In this document: positions 7,074-14,632 of the stretch, piece by piece | How positions within the stretch are numbered: the first letter of the stretch is position 1 | Layout of the letters: every line of letters begins with the position of its first letter | Origin: Aureococcus anophagefferens | Taxonomy: Eukaryota; Sar; Pelagophyceae; Pelagomonadales; Pelagomonadaceae | Reading direction: 5' to 3' | Assembly (NCBI RefSeq): GCF_000186865.1 | Contig: NW_008705593.1 | Location: forward strand, 78,925 to 107,630 | DNA length: 28,706 bases | The notes under the pieces: model-generated | Told to the model about the DNA's origin: nothing | Database searches by the model: none | The model's input: the letters and a program-made list of their open reading frames with translations, nothing else | Program-made: the position numbers and the translations under genes

Positions 7074-10000
7074 GTGCCCGACGCGCCGACGGCCGTCGTC
7101 CTCGGCGAGGCCTACGACGCCGCGTCCCTCAGCGTCGCCTGGCAGCCGCCGTTCCTCGACGGCGGCGCGACGATCTCCGCCTACCGCGTCGAGATCGACA
7201 GCTCCGCGGGCTTCGACTTCCACGGCGACGACTACCGCGTCGACGAGGTCGCCTTCGTCCACGAGGTCCAGACGGTGACGACGCACTTCCGCGCGGCCGA
7301 GTCGCAGCGCCGGGGCACGTTCACGCTGTCCTGGGGCGGCAAGACGACGGCCCACCTCGACCACGACGCGTCCGCCGACGAGGTCGCCGACGCCGTGAGC
7401 CGCCTCACGGGCGTCTGGGACGTCGGCGTGCCGCCGGTCCGCGTCACGCGGTCGCGCGCCGCGCGCGGCTACGCGTGGCGCGTCCAGTTCGTCGGCGTCT
7501 ACGGCAACGTCGGCCTCCTCACGGCCGACGACTCCTACCTCATCGGCGACGACGCGCGCATCGAGGTCGAGGAGGTCACGGAGGGCTACTGCGACGTCGT
7601 GTCCGGCGGCTTCTCCTACGAGGTGCAGACGGTCCAGGTCGACGCGCTCTCGACCGTGTCGGGCTCCTTCAAGCTCAGCTTCGAGGGCCAGGAGACGGCG
7701 TCCATCGCCGTCGACGCGTCCGCGATCGAGTTCAAGTACGCGCTCGAGGCCCTCGACACCATCTTCACGGCCAACGTCGTCGCCGAGGACTACGAGCCGT
7801 CCAAGGGGCCCCGCCTCTGGACGGTCACCTACACGCACCAGGCGCACACGCTCACGCAGGGCGCCCAGGACGCGTCGCTCATGGTCTCCGACACCGCGGA
7901 CCTGTCGCCGTCGTCGACGGCCGAGGTCGTCATCACGGAGCGCATCAAGGGCGCCGACGCCTTCCGCTACGCCTTCGACGGCCTCGACGCGGGCAAGGAG
8001 TACTTCGCGCGCGTCACGGCCTACAACTCCGCGGGCTACGGCCCCGTGTCGTCCGTCGCGACGGCGACGCCGCGCACGCAGCCGGGCCTCCCGGGCACCG
8101 TCGCCGTCGCCGTCGCCTCCGGCACGTCCCTCGACGTGACCTGGACGCCGCCGAACGACGACGGCGGCGCGCCGGTCCTCGGCTACGACATCGAGTGGTA
8201 CTCCGAGGAGACCCAGGACGAGGTGCAGGTCGTGACGCTCTCCGCGTCCGACGGCGTCGCGGAGATCCAGTCCGTCACGACCGAGGCCGACACGGACGGC
8301 CTCAGCGGCTACTTCACCCTCGAGCTCCGGGGCGAGACGACGGAGATCATCTCCGTCGACGCGCCCGCCGAGGGCGAGGGGTCCGTGAAGACGGCCCTCG
8401 AGCGCCTCAGCTCGTCCGGCGAGATCGAGGTCTCGCGCGACTACAGCTCGCGCGTCGTCCGCGGCGTCTCCGTTGCCGCCGGCGAGGGCAAGGGCTTCAT
8501 CGAGGTCAGCAAGGGCGCCTTCCACCAGACGGGCTCGAGTCGCCTCGACCAGAACGACCTCGTCTTCGTCGCCGGCGAGCAGTTCCGCGTGCGCCAGATC
8601 GACTACGGCGCGGGCCGCCTCGAGCTCGGCTCGCTCGACGACTTCACGACGCCCGCGTACTTCGCGGGCGCCAACGTCACCGACGCGCCGCTGACGACCT
8701 GGGCCTTCGGCTACGAGTGGACCGTGACCTTCGCGGGCCTCGTCGGCGAGCAGCCGCTCCTCGTCGCCAAGGAGGCGGACCTCTGGGCGGGCACGTCGCC
8801 CGTCCTCAAGGTCGAGCGCGTCCGCTTCGGCCAGGCGCCGCTCAAGGGCACCTTCGCGCTCGGCTTCGAGGGCGACGCGACGCCGCCGCTCTCGCACGAC
8901 GCGACCGCGGCGGACGTCGAGGCCGCGCTCGAGCAGCTCTCGACGATCACCGACGTCGTCGTCGCGCGCACGGTCAACAACAACGGCTACAACTACGAGG
9001 TCGCCTTCGGCCACCCGCGCGGCGACGTCTCGACCATGTACGCCCTCGACGACATGCTCACGGGCCCCGACGCCGCCGCGCGCGTCGCGACGTTCACGCA
9101 CGGCAAGGACCCGGACCACTACGCCGTCGGCGACACGCCCGAGGTCCAGGCCTTCGGCTTCTACCTGCTCCAGGCGGACACGAACCAGGGCTCGCTCGAG
9201 GCGACGATGGACGCGCTCGACGCGGACCTCGCGAGCGTCGTCCCGACGTTCGACATCTCGTGGGACATCACGGACTGCGGCTCCGCCGAGGGCGTCAACT
9301 TCTGCCAGCTCGGCGTCGACGAGGACAGCGCCATCGGCACCATCTCCTGCGACAGCGACCCGACGAACGACTGCATCGCGGCCTCCATCGACCTCTACGA
9401 CTCGTCGAACGCGCTCATGTCGACGGCCGACATGGAGACGGCGCTCAACGCCATGTCCTACTCGGGCACGCAGTTCATGATCGACGCCGACGGCGTCGGC
9501 GTCAACGTGACGCGCACGCGCGAGATCGTCGGCGACGTCCAGGCCGGCGACGGCTCCGGCACGTCCTGCGCGTCGTGCACGGGCGTCTACCACGTCGAGT
9601 ACCGCGTCACCTTCACGGGCCGCCACCACCGCGGCAACGTGCCGTCGATCGCGCTCACGACGTCCTCCGCGCTCTCGACGTACTCGTCGACGTACGGCGG
9701 CTACACGGCCGTCTCGGGCTCGGACACGATCGGCTACCTCAGCTCCTGCTGCGATTCCACGTGCTCCTCGAGCTGCCCCGACGAGCTCGGCCCCGTGTAC
9801 CTGGACGACCAGGTCGCCTACTCGATCCTCGAGGGCAACCAGCCCGACGGCTCCATCAAGCTCGAGTACGAGTGCGAGGCGCGCACGTCGCCGCTCGACA
9901 GCGCGGCCGTGACCTACGGGTCCACGTCCGCGCTCCTCAACGGCGCCCAGGTCACCGTCAAAAAGGGCGACTGGGTCCGCCTCGGCACGACGTCCGACTC

Positions 10001-11222
10001 CTACTACGAGGTCGACAAGGTCTACGGCGACGGCTCGTACCAGGCGAACGTCTCCTTCGCGACGGCGTACGCCGGGTCCACGGCCGTGCTCACGGACGCC
10101 GAGGTCGGCGTCTTCTACAGCGACCCCTCGTCCGACGACGGCGTCTCCTCGGCCTGCGCGACGTCGCGCGTGCGGTCCACGGACGTCATCAACGTCGACG
10201 CGTCCGCGGCGACGTGGTCCTCGACGCTCCGCTCCGTCGCGACGATCGAGTCCGCGTCGGACTACCTCGTCGTCACCGCGGCCAAGCCCCTCCCGGGCAA
10301 CGGCAGCTACGTCGGCCTCTACGTCGACGTCGAGTTCCTCGCGCAGCACGGCGACCTCAAGCCCATGGTCTGCGACACGTCCTACCTGACGGCGTCGTCC
10401 GACGCGACGAGCGCGTACTGCAACGTCACGACGCTCCAGGACGGCTCCCTCGCCGACGGCGACTTCTCGCTCACGACCTACTGGCCCAACGAGCGCGTCG
10501 CCAAGCCGAGCCCCTTCAACGCGACGGGCCTCCGCTGGAACTCGCCGTCGGACACGATGGACGCGGTCATGGAGCGCGTCGGCGCGGGCGACGGCGTCAG
10601 CCTCGCCTTCGGCCTCGTCGCTCCGCCTACACGCCGTCGACGGAACGCGCTGGTCCGGCGGCTACGCCTGGACGGTCACCTTCCTCCAGGGCACGACGCC
10701 CGCGGTGGTCAACGAGGTCCTGCGCACGGGCTCGACGCCCTTCAGCGGCACGTTCTCCGTCGCCTTCAACGGCGCCAAGACGGAGGAGATGGAGTGGCAG
10801 GAGGCCGCGGACGAGGTCGAGTACGTCATCGAGAAGCTCGACACCATCGGCGACAAGGTCCAGCTCGAATTCGAGCGGCCGCTGTCCGACGGCGGCACGA
10901 ACCTCAGCCACTACCTCATCGAGTACGACACCTCCGACACGTTCTCGAGCCCGAAGGTCTTCGACGTCTCGGCGTCCGAGGTCGGGTCTTCAACGTCTCG
11001 GCGTCCGAGGTCGAGGCCGCGGCCCTCTACGAGGACGGGCCGTCGGTCGTCTACGCGACGGGCCTGAGCGCGGGCACGCTCTACTACGTGCGCGTCGCCG
11101 CCGTCAACACCGTCGGCACCAGCGCCTGGGTGGCGGCGTCGAACCCGACGGCCCCCGCGGCCGCGCCGGACCGCGTCACGTTCTCTTCGACCGGTCCGCG
11201 CTCTCGGGTCCCTTTTTCTTGA
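7074..11222 (+). CDS. Large fibronectin type III repeat protein, incomplete and frameshifted
   Basis: An open frame with strong coding character runs from about 7074 (VPDAPTAVVLGEAY) to about 10617 without a stop. Fibronectin type III features include SVAWQPPFLDGGATISAYRV, later LDAGKEYFARVTAYNSAGYG (about 7983-8042), then LDVTWTPPNDDGGAPVLGYD (about 8131-8190). Between them are ~100-residue repeats of the form EVQTV...GSFKLSFEGQET...AL.L, starting near 7261, 7618, 8263 and 8809. Several Cys pairs and NxT/S sites suggest an extracellular protein, but there is no signal peptide. The nearest upstream ATG (6960) overlaps the preceding gene in another frame, so the true 5' end is missing or spliced in from elsewhere. 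The frame shifts near 10613-10632 and returns at a 29-bp duplication (10956-11013). It is either a decayed fragment or a gene damaged by assembly errors. Confidence 0.6.
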   Translation: MPDAPTAVVLGEAYDAASLSVAWQPPFLDGGATISAYRVEIDSSAGFDFHGDDYRVDEVAFVHEVQTVTTHFRAAESQRRGTFTLSWGGKTTAHLDHDASADEVADAVSRLTGVWDVGVPPVRVTRSRAARGYAWRVQFVGVYGNVGLLTADDSYLIGDDARIEVEEVTEGYCDVVSGGFSYEVQTVQVDALSTVSGSFKLSFEGQETASIAVDASAIEFKYALEALDTIFTANVVAEDYEPSKGPRLWTVTYTHQAHTLTQGAQDASLMVSDTADLSPSSTAEVVITERIKGADAFRYAFDGLDAGKEYFARVTAYNSAGYGPVSSVATATPRTQPGLPGTVAVAVASGTSLDVTWTPPNDDGGAPVLGYDIEWYSEETQDEVQVVTLSASDGVAEIQSVTTEADTDGLSGYFTLELRGETTEIISVDAPAEGEGSVKTALERLSSSGEIEVSRDYSSRVVRGVSVAAGEGKGFIEVSKGAFHQTGSSRLDQNDLVFVAGEQFRVRQIDYGAGRLELGSLDDFTTPAYFAGANVTDAPLTTWAFGYEWTVTFAGLVGEQPLLVAKEADLWAGTSPVLKVERVRFGQAPLKGTFALGFEGDATPPLSHDATAADVEAALEQLSTITDVVVARTVNNNGYNYEVAFGHPRGDVSTMYALDDMLTGPDAAARVATFTHGKDPDHYAVGDTPEVQAFGFYLLQADTNQGSLEATMDALDADLASVVPTFDISWDITDCGSAEGVNFCQLGVDEDSAIGTISCDSDPTNDCIAASIDLYDSSNALMSTADMETALNAMSYSGTQFMIDADGVGVNVTRTREIVGDVQAGDGSGTSCASCTGVYHVEYRVTFTGRHHRGNVPSIALTTSSALSTYSSTYGGYTAVSGSDTIGYLSSCCDSTCSSSCPDELGPVYLDDQVAYSILEGNQPDGSIKLEYECEARTSPLDSAAVTYGSTSALLNGAQVTVKKGDWVRLGTTSDSYYEVDKVYGDGSYQANVSFATAYAGSTAVLTDAEVGVFYSDPSSDDGVSSACATSRVRSTDVINVDASAATWSSTLRSVATIESASDYLVVTAAKPLPGNGSYVGLYVDVEFLAQHGDLKPMVCDTSYLTASSDATSAYCNVTTLQDGSLADGDFSLTTYWPNERVAKPSPFNATGLRWNSPSDTMDAVMERVGAGDGVSLAFGLVAPPTRRRRNALVRRLRLDGHLPPGHDARGGQRGPAHGLDALQRHVLRRLQRRQDGGDGVAGGRGRGRVRHREARHHRRQGPARIRAAAVRRRHEPQPLPHRVRHLRHVLEPEGLRRLGVRGRVFNVSASEVEAAALYEDGPSVVYATGLSAGTLYYVRVAAVNTVGTSAWVAASNPTAPAAAPDRVTFSSTGPRSRVPFS
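10956..11013 (+). repeat. 29-bp tandem duplication that shifts the frame
   Basis: The 29 bases at 10956-10984 recur at 10985-11013 with one difference (G to A). Both encode V-F-(D/N)-V-S-A-S-E-V in two different frames. Since 29 is not a multiple of three, the duplication breaks the reading frame. With one copy removed, SPKVFDVSASEV would read straight into EAAALYEDGPSVVYATG. Confidence 0.92.
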
Positions 11223-11434
11223 CGGTCTCCGCGTCCGACGGCGTCGCGGAGACCCATTCCGTCATCTACTACTTCGTGGTCCGTGGCTCCGCCGCGTCGA
11301 CGGCGCGTCGACGCCTCGTCGGCGTGCGCACGCTCAACGGCGTCTCGTCCTTCCGCTCGCCCGGAGCCGACGCGCGCGCGGCGCACGGCGAGTTCCGGTT
11401 CCCCAGCGTCAGGCTCGTAGCAGCCCGCCCATAA
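11221..11434 (+). pseudogene. Degenerate tail related to the fibronectin repeat protein
   Basis: After the stop at 11220-11222 another frame carries FLTVSASDGVAETHSV. This resembles VVTLSASDGVAEIQSV at about 8227-8274 of the preceding gene, including at DNA level. The match fades after about 11265, and the frame ends at a TAA near 11434. I read this as a decayed or shuffled copy of an internal repeat rather than a functional exon. Confidence 0.45.
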
Positions 11435-11440
11435 GAGACG

Positions 11441-11486
11441 CGATACGTATTAGACCGGGGACACGATTCGTATTAGACCAGGGACG
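11441..11486. repeat. 23-bp tandem repeat, two units
   Basis: Two adjacent units start with CGAT(A/T)CGTATTAGACC at 11441 and 11464 and differ at three or so positions. They lie immediately downstream of the minus-strand stop codon at 11490-11492, so they would fall in that gene's 3' UTR or terminator region. They are less GC-rich than the surrounding sequence. Confidence 0.8.
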
Positions 11487-11489
11487 CGC

Positions 11490-14263
11490 CTACGACAGCG
11501 GCCGCAAGCGGAAGGCGACGACCCCCACCTCGGGCTCGACCTCCGCGTAGCTCCGACCGTCGCGGCTGAGCCGAAACTTCCTGTATATAGCCACGCCTTC
11601 CGCGATCGTCCGCACGCCGGGCAGGCATCGCCCCAGGCCACAATTTTTGAGCATCGCTTCGAACGAGCGGAACCATCGCACCTCGAGGATGCGGGCGATG
11701 ACTCGCTCTTCGCCGCTCCCGACCTTGAAGGTCACGTAGTCGTCTTTCAAAACGCTCGTGGCCCAACCCGCGTACGCGCGGCCCTCCCAGGTCTTGGCGC
11801 CGCGCAGGATCTCCTGGGCGTACTTGAGCTGCAAGTATGGCTGTCCGTGGCCGCCGCCGACCGCGGCGCCGTCGTCCCAGAAACCGCGCTCCTTGCAAAC
11901 GTCCCGCGTGCGCTCGGCTCGGAGCGTCTCCTCCGACTTCCCCGGCTTCGCAGACGGTTCCGGTTCGATCAACGCGGCTTTGCGCTTCTCCGACGCCGGC
12001 CGCCACTCGCTCTTGCCACTCGGCGGGCACAAGAAGAATCCTAAGACGTTCTGGACGGCGCTGTCGGCCGCGCGCGCGGCGTCGCCCTCGGCCCCCTGGC
12101 GGGGGTCCAGGTAGTCGCGCGCCCAGCTCCCGCGCGACTTCTTGAGCTTCCTGTGGTACTTGACCGTGTAGTCCCGCGTCTCGTCCTTCTTCTTGTTGAC
12201 GTGCTGCATGGAGCAGTAGGTCGTGCAGTCGCCTGCGTCGCCGGCCGCGAAATCAGGGCAGGGTGGAAGAGGGGCGGGCAGACGCGGGCCAACGTGCTCG
12301 AGTACCAGACGCCCACGAGGTCGCGCAACTCGAGGTCGTGGTGCTTGACGATGCTGTAGATGATGAGCAGCATCGTCGACTTGCTGAAGTCGAGGCAGAG
12401 CTCGACGTCGCAGTCGCCGACGCGCTTGACGCGGTCGACGGGGACGTAGACGAAGCCCGCGTCCTCGACGGCGCCGCGGAGACTCTGGTATCCCGACCCC
12501 AGGTCCAGGATCCATAACTTTCCTTTCTCGTTGTTCTTCCGCTCGTTGTTCTCGACGTACATCTCCTCCATGGCCGCGACGACGTCGTCGAGGAGGCCGC
12601 GCGGCAGCACGTTCCTCGACAGCCGCTCCTCGGCCGCCGGCCGCTGCTGGCCCCTCTCGGTCTGGCCCCCCATGGTCCGGATGTGCTTGCCGCCGGACTC
12701 GCGCCTCTCCGCGCACGGCATCGTCGCCGTGCACTTCGGGTAGAGCGGGAGCTCGCTCATATTGCTCCACAGGTTCTTGTTGTGCTCGAAGTCGCTGGAG
12801 TTGCCGTCGTAGCGGCAGCAGCTCGTCTCTCGCCTGAAGGGTTCGTACTCCTCCATCCAGGGCATTTTCTTGAGCATGTTGTCGTTGTTCTCCATGATGA
12901 ACGGGAACGGCGCGAGGTCGTCGACCTTGCGCTGGAACGCGGCGAGCTCCTTCCTCGTCGCCGAGAGCGGCTCGTGGTGCGTCGCGGCCTCGGGCCGCTG
13001 CCGCCGCGCGACGTTCGCGTCGCCGCGGCCGTAGCACTCGACGTCGCAGTCGACGTCGCGGCCGTGCTTGCGCGACGGTCGCGACGTCTGCACGTCGACG
13101 TAGAAGTCCGGCTTCTCCCTCGCGGTCGACCTCACCCGTCTCAGCCTCATCACCTCCGCCTGGCGCCTTTCGCTGAGGACCTCGTGCGAGTATACTTCGC
13201 CCTCCTTCTTGTCCTTGCGGAAGAGGACCTTGGGCCCACCTTGGACGATCTCGACGACCTCGCCGTAGTACTGGTACTTGCTGTCGCGTTCGTAGACCCA
13301 ATTGCCGAGGGCCAGCTCGTCGTCGTCGCCGTCGTCGCCCTCGTCGACGTCGTCCTCGGGCACGTCGCCGCCGCCGTCGTCGGCGAGGGGCTCGAGCCCC
13401 GCCTCCGACGCCGCGCCGTCGCGGGGCGGCGCGCCCGCGCCGCCGACCGACGGCTCGTCGTCCTCGCAGACGCAGACGCAGCCGCAGGTGTGGTCGGCGA
13501 AGGCGCCGGGCTCCTCGAGGGCGACGCGGGCGACGTCGTTGGCGTCGTCCTCGGACGCGAAGCCCTCGTCGTCGCCGTAGACCTCCTCGCGCACCGCTCC
13601 TCCGCCTTCCAGCGGCGCGTCGTCGACGGCCAGCTCGTCGTCGACGCCGCCGCCGGCGCCCTCGTGGCTGCGGCCGACGCCGGCCTCGGACGCGGTGACC
13701 AGCGGCGGCGACGACGGGACCTCGTGCGCCACGCCGACGCCCTCGTCGGACGCGAAGCCCTGTCCGCCGCCGTAGACCTCCGCGCGCACCGCTCCTCCGC
13801 CTCCCAGCGGCGCGACGCCGCCGCGCGGCGCCAGCGACGGCGCGACCGCGGGCGGCGCGGCGGCGCCCAGCGCCGGCGGCGGGAACCCGCGCGCGGCGGC
13901 GTCGGCGACGTCGTACCACTGGAACTGGTAGACGAGGCCCTTCAACTTCGCGGCGACCGCGCAGCGCTTCTTCGACGTCGACCGCGCGGTCCTCGCGAGG
14001 TCGTGTGCGACGGCCACGAAGGCCGCCGCGTGCCGCAGCGCCGGTTCGGCGCGCGGGGACCCGGCGCACCGCGCCACGAGGGCGCTTTGCACCTTGTCCA
14101 TGAACATGTCGTCCTTCAGCAGCCGCACCGCCGTCTCCCGCGCGGCGCCGGACAACGGCGCCGGCGCCGCGGTCGCGGCCGCCAGCGCCGCGACGAAGTC
14201 GGACAGCTGTTTGAGGCTGACGAAGGCACCGCCGTGCGCTTTGAGCGCAACCTCGTCACCCAT
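11490..14263 (-). CDS. Tudor-like / methyltransferase-like / ASCH domain protein (paralogue 2, spliced)
   Basis: With one 65-bp intron the protein has 902 residues from the ATG at 14263. Residues 1 to about 140 are the same module that starts the gene at 4523. An acidic linker with a Cys cluster (CGCVCVC) follows. At about 318-365 comes a Tudor-like stretch (LGNWVYERDSKYQYYGEVVE, then GPKVLFRKD). A Rossmann methyltransferase-like core follows: motif I LWILDLGSGYQS (Asp587-Ser594), the acidic end of strand 2 in VYVPVDR (Asp610), and LVGVWYSS joined to DCTTYCSMQHVNKKK across the intron (Cys658). That last position resembles the catalytic loop of some DNA methyltransferases, but the usual PPC or PPY is absent. 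Residues about 786-900 form an ASCH domain (YAQEILRGAKTWEGR, VIARILEVRWFRSFEAML, LPGV, EGVAIYRKF), a fold linked to RNA or modified-base binding. Substrate and activity are unknown. Confidence 0.7.
12233..12297 (-). other. Probable 65-bp GC-AG intron
   Basis: The upstream frame (GVWYS) and the downstream frame (DCTTYCSMQHV) differ by one register, and no GT-AG pair that I tried joins them correctly. A GC donor at 12297-12296 and an AG acceptor at 12234-12233 restore the frame in phase 1 (Ser656), giving VWYSSDCTTYC. CTGAT lies upstream of the acceptor and would suit a branch point. A sequencing or real frameshift is the alternative. Without splicing the protein would run on into an Arg/Thr/Ala-rich nonsense tail ending at 12041. 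Confidence 0.5.
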
Positions 14264-14343
14264 CGCAGCCGGGCTGCCCAGCGGCGTTGGCCGCACTCTT
14301 TACTGCTGCTTCACGGCACCTTCGCTTGGAGGCACGGTCGGCC
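13831..14343 (-). repeat. Segmental duplication, copy B (proximal promoter plus first ~140 codons)
   Basis: This is the partner of 4091-4600, in direct orientation and offset by 9740 bases. It carries a 3-base insertion near 14283 relative to copy A. Amino-acid differences include Ala to Pro, Ser to Pro, Asp-Lys to His-Asp, Glu to Gln, Val to Asp and Leu to Phe. The similarity ends at about 14343 upstream, where unique sequence begins. Confidence 0.9.
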
Positions 14344-14632
14344 CAGGGCCAGGCTCGCTCTGCCACTGGAGTCTAAGCAAGTCTCGGCGAGTGATCGAGA
14401 GCTACGCCGCCGCGCGCGCCCGCCCGCGTCCCGACCACCCCTCCCGAACCCGACGCCGCGCGCCCCCGGACGCGTCCACGCCCTCGCCCGCCTCCCCCGC
14501 CCACCCATTACACCACTGTAGGCCCTCAAGTGCATCCAGAGCTCCTCTTAAGACCAGTGGTCCTGCACTCCACCAGAGTTGCACGACGACCCGTCGCGCG
14601 CGCGTAGACGCGCCGACGACGACGACTCGTCG
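14264..14632. promoter_or_regulatory. Divergent intergenic region, presumed bidirectional promoter
   Basis: This 369-bp spacer lies between start codons facing away from each other (14263 minus, 14633 plus). The first 80 bases are copy B of the duplicated promoter. The remainder is Pro/Arg-codon-like low-complexity sequence and then a less GC-rich stretch (about 14505-14582), without a clear TATA box. The role is inferred from position. Confidence 0.45.

Noticed and set aside
6978..10349. Very long open frame antisense to the FN3 gene (1123 codons)
   Set aside because: The translation is almost only Arg, Val, Asp, Leu and Gly with no domain pattern. It is a by-product of GC-rich codons on the opposite strand lacking stops.
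12683..14521. Plus-strand frame antisense to the methyltransferase-ASCH gene
   Set aside because: It is a shadow frame rich in Arg, Val and Ala; the opposite strand carries recognisable domains.
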